A DNA stretch of 64,000 bases from Pseudomonas syringae (GCF_001698815.1 NZ_LGSI01000049.1:95386-159385), one strand, 5' to 3'; positions 17,574-26,820 are shown, numbered from the stretch's first letter. The notes: a model not told the origin generated them from the sequence alone. Numbers and translations are program-made.

Positions 17574-19516
17574 ATTCCGAAACGACGGCAACAACGCAAG
17601 GGCTGCACGATGGCCCGCCGCAGGAAACTGACGAAGAGCAGGCCGCCGTGCACGAGGACACGGACTGGCTTTCATTGAATGACGATGTGCTGCGGCTGGG
17701 CCTGCAGTGGGCCGACGACCGATTGGCTGGGGCGTTCGATGCGGATAGCCGATCGGCCTATCTTGCCGCACGCGACGCGATGATCGACCTGGGGCAGCCC
17801 TCGGCGCTCGACCTCATATCGCAATGCTTCTGCCTCGCACGTTGGGATGAAGATGTATTGTTGCTGGCGCTAGCGCCGGCCATCGATGGTTCTTTTGGTC
17901 CACGGTATGGGGCGTTGCAGGGCCTGGTAACGGCCTCGCCCTGCACGCCGCATGTGCTGGCGAAACTGCTTTTCTACTCCGACCGGCTGCCTGCCCAGGC
18001 CATGCAGCGATTGTCGAGCGAGGCTCCGCTACGGCGACACGCGCTGTTAAGCGTTGAGCCAGATTCTTCGCTGCCGATGGGGGCGGCGATTGAATTGCCC
18101 GAAAGAATGCGCAATATTCTTTGCGGGTTTGGCGGGCATGAAATGGGCATCGATGAAGGTGTGGAACCGCTGGCACCCGTGCCGCTGCCCCAGCGCTTGG
18201 AGAATCTCGCGACGCGGCTCGCCAAAATCGATGGTGTTCCTTTGCGGTTGCAGATTATCGGACAGTCTGGTGCCGGTCGCACGGCGCTTGCGACCGAAAT
18301 TCTTGCACGACTTGGCGTTGGTGCCTGGAGCGTCAAGGCGAGTTTCGCTGGATCGGAATTGGCGCTGGCGCGCGATGCGGTGCTTGCGGGATGCGGCATT
18401 ATTCTGAACGTCGATGCAGATGGCACGCAGGGTTTAGCGCAGCGGCTAGACCGGCTTTTACCGCAACCTCTTCTGATGGTCAGCGAAGCGCCCATCGAGG
18501 AGATGGAGCACGTACCTGTCACCCGGACCGATTCCATTTCTCCTGTTGAACGCGCCGCTTTGTGGCGTGTGGTCGTGGATGCGCCTGTAACCGAGGTGTT
18601 GACGGTGGCCGAACAATTTGCGCTCGGCCCGAGCCGCATTGCGGCCATCGCGCGGCAACCGGGACTCGCTGCGGGTGGATTATGGGCAGCGTGCCGTGAT
18701 CTCGGTGCGCGTGATCTCGAGGCGCTTTCGACGCATATCACACCACGGCGCAACTGGGATGATATTGTTCTTGCGCCTGAAACTCGTGCCGCGCTGGATG
18801 CACTCGTCGCGCAAGTCACGGGGCGAGCCGAGGTGAATGGGGCGTGGGGATTGCGTCACGTACTGGGACGTGCGACCGGGATCAGTGCCTTGTTTGCGGG
18901 GCCGAGCGGGGTCGGCAAAACCATGGCGGCGGAGATTATCGCGGGCGCGTTGAAGCTTGATCTCCATGTCGTCGATCTCGCCCGCCTATCGAGCAAATTC
19001 ATCGGCGAGACGGAGAAAAACCTGCGGCGAATTTTCAATGCGGCGGAGCGGGGAGGGGTGGTGCTGTTTTTTGATGAGGCCGATGCGCTGTTCGGCAAAC
19101 GCAGCGAGGTGAAGGACAGTCACGACCGCTATGCCAATGCGGAGGTCAGCTATTTGCTGCAACGCATGGAGACCTATGGCGGGCTTGCGATTCTCGCGAC
19201 GAATCTCAAGACTCATCTCGATACGGCGTTCCTGCGCCGCTTGCGGATGATTGTCGACTTTCCTCTGCCCGACGTCGCCGCGCGACTCGCTTTGTGGCAG
19301 CGCGCAATTCCGCAGACAGCCCCGCAGGGCGTGATCGATTGGCAGCAACTGGCCCGGCTTGATTTGTCCGGCGGCAATATTTCGACCATCGCGACCAACG
19401 CCGCTTACTGCGCGTGCGCGGATGGCGGGGTGATTGAAATGCGTCATTTGCATGCCGCAATCGCGGCAGAATATCGCAAGCTTGATCGCGATGCCTCAGG
19501 TCTTGGACAGGGTTGA
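17570..19516 (+). CDS. eCIS AAA+ ATPase (Afp15-like)
   Basis: 648 residues with two P-loop-like modules. The first (GQSGAGRT, around residues 232-239) has Arg in place of the Walker lysine and is probably inactive. The second is intact: Walker A GPSGVGKT near residues 444-451 and Walker B VVLFFDEADALFG near 497-509, followed by an arginine-finger region (TAFLRRLRMIVDFPLP). Afp15/Pvc15-type ATPases are needed for eCIS assembly or cargo loading. It overlaps the upstream gene by 4 bp and is 12 bp from the next. Confidence 0.92.
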   Translation: MNSETTATTQGLHDGPPQETDEEQAAVHEDTDWLSLNDDVLRLGLQWADDRLAGAFDADSRSAYLAARDAMIDLGQPSALDLISQCFCLARWDEDVLLLALAPAIDGSFGPRYGALQGLVTASPCTPHVLAKLLFYSDRLPAQAMQRLSSEAPLRRHALLSVEPDSSLPMGAAIELPERMRNILCGFGGHEMGIDEGVEPLAPVPLPQRLENLATRLAKIDGVPLRLQIIGQSGAGRTALATEILARLGVGAWSVKASFAGSELALARDAVLAGCGIILNVDADGTQGLAQRLDRLLPQPLLMVSEAPIEEMEHVPVTRTDSISPVERAALWRVVVDAPVTEVLTVAEQFALGPSRIAAIARQPGLAAGGLWAACRDLGARDLEALSTHITPRRNWDDIVLAPETRAALDALVAQVTGRAEVNGAWGLRHVLGRATGISALFAGPSGVGKTMAAEIIAGALKLDLHVVDLARLSSKFIGETEKNLRRIFNAAERGGVVLFFDEADALFGKRSEVKDSHDRYANAEVSYLLQRMETYGGLAILATNLKTHLDTAFLRRLRMIVDFPLPDVAARLALWQRAIPQTAPQGVIDWQQLARLDLSGGNISTIATNAAYCACADGGVIEMRHLHAAIAAEYRKLDRDASGLGQG

Positions 19517-19528
19517 AGGAGCACGCTG

Positions 19529-19753
19529 ATGGATACCAATACCCGAATTCGGATTGATCGCCTCTCGATCAGCGGCGTCGATGCGGCAACTGCCAGGGCG
19601 CTCGGCGCTGCCATCGAAAGGGCGCTCGGCAAGGCGGCATTGGCTGGACGCCTTAATCCCTATGAACAACGGACATTGCGATTGAACCTCAAGGCGGGTG
19701 CTGACGCGCGGGCAATTGCGCGCGCGCTGGCCGATGCGCTGGGAGAACGCTAA
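19529..19753 (+). CDS. Small eCIS-linked protein, unknown
   Basis: 74 residues, Ala/Arg-rich and predicted helical (RIDRLSISGVDAATARALG, then AIARALADALGER). It has a good AAGGAG site before the ATG and shares its TAA with the next ATG (TAATG), so it is translationally coupled to the cargo gene. Small helical proteins between ATPase and cargo are common in this eCIS type; a chaperone or adaptor role for the adjacent cargo is only an inference. Confidence 0.75.
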   Translation: MDTNTRIRIDRLSISGVDAATARALGAAIERALGKAALAGRLNPYEQRTLRLNLKAGADARAIARALADALGER

Positions 19754-22700
19754 TGGGGGGCCAGGCGACATACGACGCGAAGCGCGCTGTCGCCTCCACT
19801 TCGAAGGCCGACGCCAATCGGACCTCTCGACCTGAGGCGCGCAAGCAATCCCCGATCCGGGCGTCCGCCGCCGGCTTGACACTGTCTCCTCTGAGATCCT
19901 CTTCCGAATCGGAAGCCGACCGGATGGCCGACGCAGCGATGCGTCCAGAGGGGATCCACCCGATGAGTCACTTCCCCGTTACCGCTCCACCCAAAGCCCC
20001 GAACAGCCCGGCGATCCAGGGTGGACGGCCACTGCCAGCGTACCTGCGGGATTGGTTCGAAGACCGGTTTCACACGGATTTCAGTGACGTAAGGCTGCAT
20101 CATGGATACGACGCCGCCCGGACTGCCAGGCTGCTGCGCGCCAGCGCCCTGACCATGGGCGACCATCTGATGTTCGCGCGCGACGCCTATCAGCCCCATT
20201 CCATGGCAGGCCGGCGCCTGATTGCACATGAACTGGCGCACGTGGCGCAACAGCGCCGGGATGGCCGGGCCGTCATCGCCCGAAAGCCAGCCGACTGGCT
20301 GAACGGCGGGAGCCGCCTTCTGGAGGACATACCGAACATGTCGGACCAGAATCTGCAGATCGAGCTCGACGAACTGGAGGATTGGCTCAATCAGCAGATC
20401 CGGGGCAGTGTGGAGGACGACCATATCCGCGTCGTCGCTCACAGCATCAAGCTGGAGCTCGCCCGCCGGCAACAACTGGAGCTCCAGGCAGGCAAGCGAA
20501 GGGCCAAAAAAAAGGGACTGACCGAACCCGACAAACGGATCGGTGCGGCTCCGTTGCCCCGCATCCTCACCGAACGCGGCAGCCGCGTCCTCACCGATCC
20601 TGTCGAAATCCGAGACGAGTACAACCTGATCTCTGAACGGCTGCGACGCTCGGACATCTCGCAAGAGGAGCGCAGGCTACTGGAGGTGGCGCGTCTCAAC
20701 CTGACCCCAAAGACCGAGGCTCTGCGTCAGCAGGAGGCTTCTCAACGCAAGAATCAGCAGATCGCAAAGGCGCTGGAGATCGACCCGAAGGCAGCCGACG
20801 CGCTCGCTGGACTGGCCCGGACCATCATGGAGATCAACGCCGATCCCCAAAATCCAGAACAGTTCTACATCTACATCTACAGCAAAGGTAATCGGGTCCC
20901 GATCAGCCGCGGTCAACGCGATTATGTCCGCACGACACTCGCCAGCGAGCTGCGACACGCCTACATGCTGACCAAGGGCAACACCGAAATGACGTGGGAA
21001 CGCTACGAGGGCCAGGTCAAGCTCGACAGCAAACACTGGGTCATATCGTACTTCGCCAGCCTGCTCGGCGGGGTGGACGATCCTGGCATGCAAATCGTCA
21101 TGGCGCGGCTGATGGCCCAGAACAGCCTGATCCAACTCGACGCCCTGCTGAAAACCGGCGATATGGTTGGGGCCGCCACCATCTTGCCGCGGGTCAACGC
21201 CAACTGCAAACTCGTCCGCGCCTTGGCCGATGCCTACTATTTTGGGATGATCAAAGGCGCGGAGCGGGTCCTCACCGTGCTGGAGATCACCGCTGCCGTC
21301 TCTGCCGCGGTCGCCGTGAGCATTGCCGCTGTGGTGGCGGCGCCGTTCGTGGCCGGAGCGGTGGCGGGGGCCGGGATCACCGGCGCTGGGGGTACTGTCC
21401 TGACGATCGCCGGCACCGGTACAGTGGTCGGCACGGGCAATGCGCTGTACAAGGGCGGCACCGCCGCTCTCGTCACAGCGGTCGGCGGCGGATCGGCGGA
21501 CGATGCGTGGAGGGCTTTCAAGGACGCCGGCTGGGCCGGCGCGAAGGAGGGATTCTTCGCCGGCGCCGGCGGCGCGGCCGCCCGCGCGCTCGGCCCCGCG
21601 CTCAGAAGCGCCGGAGTCGGCAACAAGGTGCTCGAGCGCGTGGCGACCGAGATGGTGGTCAATGGCGGCTCGACGACCCTGGACGCAATGGCCAGCGGCG
21701 CGTCTGTGCAGGACGCCGTTCAGGCCGGCTTGTTCTCAGCGGCGACCAGCCTTCCCGGGGGGGCGCTGGGCGCTGCCAACAACAAGATCGTCAGCCAGAT
21801 CGCCGCGCCGCTGGCGTCCTCGGCAGCCGCCTTTGCTACGTCGCTAAATCGCGGCGAAACCCCCGAACAAGCGGCGCGCGCGGCGACCACGGCGTTGGCT
21901 GTCAGCCTCAGCGTCAACGCCGCCACGTCCGGTCGCACGGCGGAGCTCGCCGGATACCAGGCCAAAGGGCAGGCTGTCGGCAAGCAGGTCAAGAGCGCAG
22001 CCATCAGTACGACGGCCGCCCTGATGATCGGGACCGCAAAGCCCCTGCAGACATCGTTGGATGCGACCGGTCCCGCCGCAAACCCGTCGGCATTGGTACA
22101 ACCGGCGAGCCCGCCGAAAGTTCAGGCCGGAGCCTCGCTCCCAGCCCGCCCGGCGGAGCCAAAGCCCAAGGCGCCACCCGCAACGGCCGAGCCGGTCGCG
22201 CCGAGAAGTCTACCGGTAGTGCACGCGACCGGATCCAAGCCCGTGATACCCGCCGTAGTCGCGCCGCCGTCCAAGGCGCCGGCCGCTCTCAAGCCAGCGT
22301 CCGAAGGCAACGCGCCGGATGCCGAGCGCGAGCCGCCGGCGAAGGCGGCTGCGCCGGCCAAGACACCCGCGGAGGAGCCACCGGCCGCACCACCACGTTC
22401 CAATAAGCCGGGTGGTCCCGCAGACCCTCTGACCAAGCAGATCGAACAGTTGCCCGTCCAGGAAATCGGCAACATGATCGAGTTCGCCCAGGTCGAAGCC
22501 GAGCGGCGCTACTTCGCCATGCGCTACAGAAACAATCCGAAGGCCGCCGCCAAGGTGGCCACGGTGCTGGAGACCGCTCGCAACACTGGAGCGGCGACTG
22601 CGGACTTGCCATTGCCGGACCGTGTGGACCTGCATCGCCGGATCGCCGAGGATCAGAGCGGCATGACCAGGAGGTCCACCACCATCACCACATCCGTGAG

Positions 22701-23514
22701 CGTCGGGGTCGGAACCGAAAAATCTCCCGTGAGGGATGTGAACGTTGTCACCGCATACGGCGACAATCCGCAGAAACGCTGGCAGATCCGCCCAGCCCTG
22801 GTGAAGAAGGGCGGCAGCTATCCCACCATGCAGAAAGACCTGAACCGTCGCAACATCCGTGGCCAAGCCATGGGATTGGCAACCTATCTGCGCTCGACCA
22901 GGAACGCGCCGGACCGTCTGGGCGCCGGCGCGGCGTCTGCAGAAGTACGCGTCGTGGAAGCCGCGCGCCTGCGCGGCGGAATGGCCTCGTTGACCCTCGA
23001 ACAGGGAATGACCGAGCTCGGGGCCCAGGATTTCGATGCGATGCCGCTGATGCGCATGCCAGAGGGACAGCCGGTTCGTCCGCTCGTCGGCAAGAAGCAA
23101 GGGCCTGCCCCTGCCGGCGACAGCTTTCCCGAGCGCACGAGGGGGACCGGCGACCTTAACGCGATGGCGGGCGAGAAGACGGGCGCGCTCGCGCAGTACG
23201 ACGCCGGCGTACGCAATAAGGCCGGCATCTCCAAAACGGCAGAGGCCCAGAACCGCGAAAGGCGGTTTGCCGCCGAGGCCGATCTGTTCAAGACGCTGAA
23301 TCGCGTCGACGAATCGGTCCTGCTCGGTGGCAGCAAGGCCGGCGCCGCCCTGGAGCCCGTGCGCTCTAGCTTCCGAGCGTATATGAAGGCTTGGATCGAC
23401 GCCCGTGCCGCCCCCCCGCCAGGAAGCTCGCGCGTCGATCCTCAGGCGGTGCTGAGCGCACGCGAAGACTTCGTCATAGCGTTGACCGAATACATGCAGA
23501 AGAAACACCCCTAA
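19753..23514 (+). CDS. eCIS core-domain (DUF4157) cargo/toxin-like protein
   Basis: 1253 residues. The N-terminus carries the eCIS core (DUF4157) domain: LRDWFEDRFHTDFSDVRLHH followed by RRLIAHELAHVAQQ, with HExxH at H159-H163. DUF4157 is known to mark eCIS-associated effectors. Residues ~200-480 are charged and helical; ~500-576 and ~613-736 are Gly/Ala-rich hydrophobic segments that could insert in a membrane; ~776-889 is a Pro/Ala-rich linker; ~890-1253 is a separate C-terminal region I do not recognise, with no deaminase or other catalytic motif seen. The organisation (targeting domain, membrane segment, linker, variable tip) is that of a modular toxin. It ends the eCIS operon. Confidence 0.85.
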   Translation: MGGQATYDAKRAVASTSKADANRTSRPEARKQSPIRASAAGLTLSPLRSSSESEADRMADAAMRPEGIHPMSHFPVTAPPKAPNSPAIQGGRPLPAYLRDWFEDRFHTDFSDVRLHHGYDAARTARLLRASALTMGDHLMFARDAYQPHSMAGRRLIAHELAHVAQQRRDGRAVIARKPADWLNGGSRLLEDIPNMSDQNLQIELDELEDWLNQQIRGSVEDDHIRVVAHSIKLELARRQQLELQAGKRRAKKKGLTEPDKRIGAAPLPRILTERGSRVLTDPVEIRDEYNLISERLRRSDISQEERRLLEVARLNLTPKTEALRQQEASQRKNQQIAKALEIDPKAADALAGLARTIMEINADPQNPEQFYIYIYSKGNRVPISRGQRDYVRTTLASELRHAYMLTKGNTEMTWERYEGQVKLDSKHWVISYFASLLGGVDDPGMQIVMARLMAQNSLIQLDALLKTGDMVGAATILPRVNANCKLVRALADAYYFGMIKGAERVLTVLEITAAVSAAVAVSIAAVVAAPFVAGAVAGAGITGAGGTVLTIAGTGTVVGTGNALYKGGTAALVTAVGGGSADDAWRAFKDAGWAGAKEGFFAGAGGAAARALGPALRSAGVGNKVLERVATEMVVNGGSTTLDAMASGASVQDAVQAGLFSAATSLPGGALGAANNKIVSQIAAPLASSAAAFATSLNRGETPEQAARAATTALAVSLSVNAATSGRTAELAGYQAKGQAVGKQVKSAAISTTAALMIGTAKPLQTSLDATGPAANPSALVQPASPPKVQAGASLPARPAEPKPKAPPATAEPVAPRSLPVVHATGSKPVIPAVVAPPSKAPAALKPASEGNAPDAEREPPAKAAAPAKTPAEEPPAAPPRSNKPGGPADPLTKQIEQLPVQEIGNMIEFAQVEAERRYFAMRYRNNPKAAAKVATVLETARNTGAATADLPLPDRVDLHRRIAEDQSGMTRRSTTITTSVSVGVGTEKSPVRDVNVVTAYGDNPQKRWQIRPALVKKGGSYPTMQKDLNRRNIRGQAMGLATYLRSTRNAPDRLGAGAASAEVRVVEAARLRGGMASLTLEQGMTELGAQDFDAMPLMRMPEGQPVRPLVGKKQGPAPAGDSFPERTRGTGDLNAMAGEKTGALAQYDAGVRNKAGISKTAEAQNRERRFAAEADLFKTLNRVDESVLLGGSKAGAALEPVRSSFRAYMKAWIDARAAPPPGSSRVDPQAVLSAREDFVIALTEYMQKKHP

Positions 23515-23586
23515 GGGCGGCTCAGTGAACCGTCGGCGCTTAAGAAATCTCGTTTCCCGAGTCTCATCGCAGAGATAAAAACCTAC

Positions 23587-23832
23587 GTGGAACAACATGC
23601 GGAGGAGCGACCTCCTTCGTTGAACAAGGTAAATCTTCTCGCACGCCAGAAAACCCGCGCCCTGCGTGATCGGATTGAGCAAGTTGCCCGGCAGCGCGAC
23701 CAACTCGCAAGTTTATTGAGCGAAGCGGATGCGAAAATCATTGAGCTGTATGACCGTATCGCTGAGCTTGAGCGGCAGTTGCCTGCGTCAAATATAATTT
23801 CGTTGGATCTCCGCGGGCCGAGAAAGCTTTGA
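23587..23832 (+). CDS. Coiled-coil small protein, probably 5'-truncated
   Basis: 81 residues from a GTG at 23587, with a charged helix (RALRDRIEQVARQRDQLASL, then DRIAELERQLP). No good ribosome binding site is seen. The same frame is open upstream to the codon after the cargo gene's stop (23515) and reads EPSALKKSRFPSL in sensible codons, so the gene may have lost its start at the junction between eCIS DNA and accessory DNA. Coiled-coil proteins of this shape accompany some tyrosine-recombinase transposons, but that link is not established here. Confidence 0.45.
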   Translation: MEQHAEERPPSLNKVNLLARQKTRALRDRIEQVARQRDQLASLLSEADAKIIELYDRIAELERQLPASNIISLDLRGPRKL

Positions 23833-23880
23833 GATAACAGCGCGCATTCAGCTAGTCGCCTGGGAGTAGGGGCTGGCCTA

Positions 23881-24126
23881 TTCCGACCACTTTGCTGCTC
23901 AACCTTGATGCGGCGAGCCGGAAAGAGCTGAGCGCTCTGCTAAATTGAGCCATCTCAGCCGGCAGCTCCGGGCTAGAGGCTTCCTGGCTACTGAATGCGA
24001 TCCGCCGATGGAAACAGGCAGCTATCGGCCCAGAAGCGGTCATCAGAGGTTTCTTAGAAACCAGCGGCGATAGGTATTCGTACGGCGAACACGTCTTCCT
24101 GATCCCACAGCTAAAGACGATGGTGT
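23881..24126 (+). pseudogene. Decayed coding remnant cut by the IS150-type insertion
   Basis: One forward frame reads LLLNLDAASRKELSALLN, a TGA stop, then AISAGSSGLEASWLLNAIRR and a tail ending HVFLIPQLKTM, terminating at a TAA supplied by the IS end. The codons look like real coding sequence with one in-frame stop and no start. Family not recognised. It probably belonged to the accessory element present before the IS arrived. Confidence 0.35.
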
Positions 24127-24165
24127 CCACCTAACTTGATCTGCCCCCCAAAAGTTGGACGCTTT

Positions 24166-25002
24166 CTATGCCCGCCGTGCTTGAGTCCTGTATTCCACTG
24201 GACTCAGACCACCTAGCTTCAGCCTGATTCGCGAATGATTGTAGTAGTGTATGTATTCCCCCAGCCCCGCTTCAAGCTCATCGAGATTGTTGAATTTGTT
24301 GAGGTAAAAGAACTCGGATTTCAACGTGCCAAAAAAACTTTCCATTGCTGCATTGTCATAACAGTTTCCTTTGCGGGACATGCTTGGTTTTACTGCATGC
24401 TCCTTCAGCACGCGGCGGTAAATCGGCATCCGGTATTGCCATCCCTGGTCGGAATGCAAGATTGGTTTATCGCGTGGCCGCAGCCGCTCAAAAGCTTGCT
24501 TTAGCATCGCACCGACCATGTCGAACAGCGGGCGCCTAGCAGTCTTGAAGGCGATGATTTCGCCGTTGTAGAGGTCAAGTATCGGTGAGAGGTAAAGCTT
24601 CTGTCCGCCGATTCGAAACTCCGTCACATCGGTTACCCATTTCTGATTCGGTCGTTTGGCATCGAATTTACGCTTCAACAAGTTCGGCGCCACCTGACCC
24701 TCTTCGCCTCTATAAGCGCGGTATTTCTTGAGGCGCACACGGCTTTTCAACTGAAGCTCACCCATGAGGCGCTGAACAGTCTTGTGGTTTACGAGGTGGC
24801 CAGCTCGCCGAACGGCAGCAGTGATACGGCGGTAGCCATATCGGCCCTTGTGCTCGTCGAAAACTGAGCAAATTCTGTTCTTCAGCACCGCGTATTTATC
24901 AACGGCTTGCTGCACCTTTTGTTGATAGTAAAACGTACTGCGGGCCAGTCCCGCCAGTTTCAGAAGGCCTTCAAGAGGGTGCTCTTGCCTCAGTTCAATC
25001 AC
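24166..25002 (-). CDS. IS150-group transposase OrfB (DDE integrase core)
   Basis: 278 residues. HTH_21-like start (GLARSTFYYQQ), then YGYRRITAAVRRAGHLVNHK and the DDE core: the first Asp in VTDVTEFRIGGQKLYLSPIL, the second in HSDQGWQYRM, and the Glu in GNCYDNAAMESFFGTLKSE. It should be made mainly as an OrfAB fusion through -1 frameshifting; its own GTG (25002) overlaps the orfA stop. Full length for the group. Confidence 0.95.
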   Translation of the reverse strand: MIELRQEHPLEGLLKLAGLARSTFYYQQKVQQAVDKYAVLKNRICSVFDEHKGRYGYRRITAAVRRAGHLVNHKTVQRLMGELQLKSRVRLKKYRAYRGEEGQVAPNLLKRKFDAKRPNQKWVTDVTEFRIGGQKLYLSPILDLYNGEIIAFKTARRPLFDMVGAMLKQAFERLRPRDKPILHSDQGWQYRMPIYRRVLKEHAVKPSMSRKGNCYDNAAMESFFGTLKSEFFYLNKFNNLDELEAGLGEYIHYYNHSRIRLKLGGLSPVEYRTQARRA

Positions 25003-25535
25003 GATTTGCGCTTTTTCCGCTGCGCTGCTCGTTCCTTCGCTTGAACCAAGGCATCGAGCTTTTTTAAATAAGCAATTTCCATCCGCAACTGGCTCAATTC
25101 GGCCAGTAAATCATCACGCGTACGAGCTTCGTCGTCCGAGGATTCAAGCTGAATGGGCGGGGTGGGTTTTGTCATCTTCCTGTGAAATCCGCTTCCTGGT
25201 TGCCGGGACAAGGCCTCCAATCCGCCTTCATCATACCTGCGCTCCCATTCGCCAATGATGTCGGATTTCCGGATATCAAACAGGGCAGCGACTTGGCGAT
25301 AGGACAGCTCTTCCTCTCGCATGCGCTGCAACACTTTCAGCTTGAACTCAGCGCTGTAGTTCTTCTTTCTCTTGCTTTTGAGGCCTGCGGCACCAAGCGC
25401 CTGATATGCCGTGATCCACTTTCGAAGCGATGAAGCATTGACCCCGTGACGATGCGCGACCTCTCTGTGACCTGCGCTCCCCGAGCAGTAATCTTCAACA
25501 ACCGACAATTTCGCCTGCTCTGTGTACTTTTTCAT
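24999..25535 (-). CDS. IS150-group transposase OrfA (helix-turn-helix)
   Basis: 178 residues from the ATG at 25535 (MKKYTEQAKLSVVEDYCSGS). Two helix-turn-helix units (HREVAHRHGVNASSLRKWI and YRQVAALFDIRKSDIIGEWE) bind the IS ends, and a C-terminal coiled coil (LLAELSQLRMEIAYLKKL) mediates dimerisation. An AAAAAG slippery run near 25011-25016 just before its stop allows -1 slippage, giving EKAQIVIELRQEHP, which runs in frame into OrfB. Confidence 0.93.
   Translation of the reverse strand: MKKYTEQAKLSVVEDYCSGSAGHREVAHRHGVNASSLRKWITAYQALGAAGLKSKRKKNYSAEFKLKVLQRMREEELSYRQVAALFDIRKSDIIGEWERRYDEGGLEALSRQPGSGFHRKMTKPTPPIQLESSDDEARTRDDLLAELSQLRMEIAYLKKLDALVQAKERAAQRKKRKS
25011..25016 (-). other. Programmed -1 frameshift site (A5G) of the IS150-group element
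   Basis: On the minus strand AAAAAG precedes the orfA stop; slippage back by one base continues the frame into orfB with the expected family sequence EKAQIVIELRQEHP. This is the known expression mode of IS150. Confidence 0.7.
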
Positions 25536-25812
25536 GGCACCCCTCAATGTTGATGTCCAACATTTCGGGGTCAGATCACTTGGTGACACCATCGCCCTAA
25601 GCGTCGGGGGCGAAAGGTGTGTTGGCTAGACGCTTACTCATGGACGTCCTTCCCTGCAGGTACTCATGAGTTCGCTGATTTGCTCTACAACTAGGGTCTG
25701 CTTCGCAAACCGCACTGCTTTCAGGCGATTTCGATGGCTTTTGAAGGCGCTTTCTATCGACGTCCGGAATCCATTTATGGGCAAGGTTTGGATAAAAGTG
25801 ATCAATGGATGC

Positions 25813-26748
25813 TCAGTAAACTCTTCGCACGCGTCCGCGTTCCAGTGTCCGCAGCGTGGCCGGGCGATCAATCTCTTTGGACTCGCTGGCCTGCACTTCG
25901 TCGATGGCATCGTTTAAGAAAGCCCAAAGGGTCCGATCAGGGGCTATGAATTTTCCTATCGCCGTTTCAAACGCTTCCTGTGCCCTGGATTCAAAAGTTC
26001 GCCGCATTCCGAGGACAGCTACCGAGCCAGACGGTATGAGTTCCTTACTAGTAAACGCGGTGAGTACGCCGTCATCACCCGGTCGGCTTTGCATTCGGTA
26101 GACGTATAGATCATGTTTCTTGCTTACTGGACACCAAATTCCCGCCACGATTTCAGTGTGCATATCCCGAAACTCTTCCATGCTTAGCTTGTAGCTGCTC
26201 GCGGAACGCAACGCATCGTTCACGGAATACTCAATAACGTTTGCAATCACGTCCGCCGTTAGCAGTCCTTCGAAATCACGGTTAGTGAAGGTGTCGTCAT
26301 CCCAGTAAGACCCATAATCCGAGACCAGAAGATTTTTCTGGCAATGCCTGATTACCTTGTATTCCACTGGCGACGACAGGCTTGCTCTCTCGTAGCTGAT
26401 TCTGAGCTGCCCTAGGTGTCCGTGGATACTATTGATGATGTGTTGAGCCGTGAGGGTGCTGCCTGCAAAAGCGACGAATAGCTCGTTCGTTTCATAGACC
26501 TCCTGGTAGTCCTTGAATGACCCATCAGGTTGGAAATATGGCTTCCACAGCTTAGCTTCCAGCGTATGAATTTTTCTGAAGCCGTTAAGCCATGTGCGTC
26601 CACCAGCATGGCTAGTAATCGCGCTGTCTGCCATCACGAATAGACCATTTACCTCCATGACAGGTTCGTAAACCTCAGTCGTGTCAGAGGCGAAACTAGA
26701 ATAGTCCAAGGATTTTGAGTGGTTGTATCCGGCAATGACTAAGGTCAT
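25813..26748 (-). CDS. Proteasome-beta-like Ntn hydrolase, first copy
   Basis: 311 residues from the ATG at 26748 (MTLVIAGYNHSKSLDYSSF); a longer upstream frame lacks family features. Resemblance to proteasome beta/HslV: Thr2 would become N-terminal after Met removal, then LFVMADSAIT (Asp41), FRKIHTLE (Lys59) and ELFVAFAGSTLTAQHIINSI (Gly96), matching the order Thr1-Asp17-Lys33-GxG of N-terminal nucleophile hydrolases. The distance from Thr to Asp is longer than in the proteasome because of an N-terminal insertion. No ATPase partner adjoins. A related but distinct gene lies at 31947-33212. Function unknown; proteolysis is inferred. Confidence 0.65.
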   Translation of the reverse strand: MTLVIAGYNHSKSLDYSSFASDTTEVYEPVMEVNGLFVMADSAITSHAGGRTWLNGFRKIHTLEAKLWKPYFQPDGSFKDYQEVYETNELFVAFAGSTLTAQHIINSIHGHLGQLRISYERASLSSPVEYKVIRHCQKNLLVSDYGSYWDDDTFTNRDFEGLLTADVIANVIEYSVNDALRSASSYKLSMEEFRDMHTEIVAGIWCPVSKKHDLYVYRMQSRPGDDGVLTAFTSKELIPSGSVAVLGMRRTFESRAQEAFETAIGKFIAPDRTLWAFLNDAIDEVQASESKEIDRPATLRTLERGRVRRVY

Positions 26749-26820
26749 GGATGCTCTCGCTAAGGTTGTTGCGGGGTTTGGTCGAAAAGTACGGACTATG
26801 GCGGTTGTGGAGAAGGCTAC

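Larger units (their letters stand above)
24121..25591 (-). mobile_element. IS3 family, IS150-group insertion sequence (complete)
   Basis: About 1471 bp bounded by imperfect inverted repeats. Both ends read TGGTGTC inward, then (with gaps) TGATCTG.CCCC and end at GTTGGAC, about 38 bp in all. It holds the usual two overlapping frames, orfA and orfB, transcribed leftward. The 3-bp flanks differ (CGA on the left, TCG on the right), so no target duplication is visible, which suggests that one flank was later rearranged. Both frames look intact, so the element may be active. Confidence 0.9.

Noticed and set aside
1..23514. Prophage
   Set aside because: Only tail-like genes are present; no capsid, terminase, portal, lysis or replication genes, and DUF4255, Afp15-like ATPase and DUF4157 genes mark an eCIS.
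19753..23514. Deaminase toxin at the cargo C-terminus
   Set aside because: No HAE/CAE plus PCxxC zinc motif is present in the last 360 residues.
24235..25433. Forward reading frames across the IS150-type element
   Set aside because: They are antisense shadows of intact orfA and orfB.
25638..25812. Small minus-strand gene ending SELMSTCREGRP
   Set aside because: Mildly protein-like, but its only ATG lies inside the Ntn gene and no ribosome binding site or family supports it.
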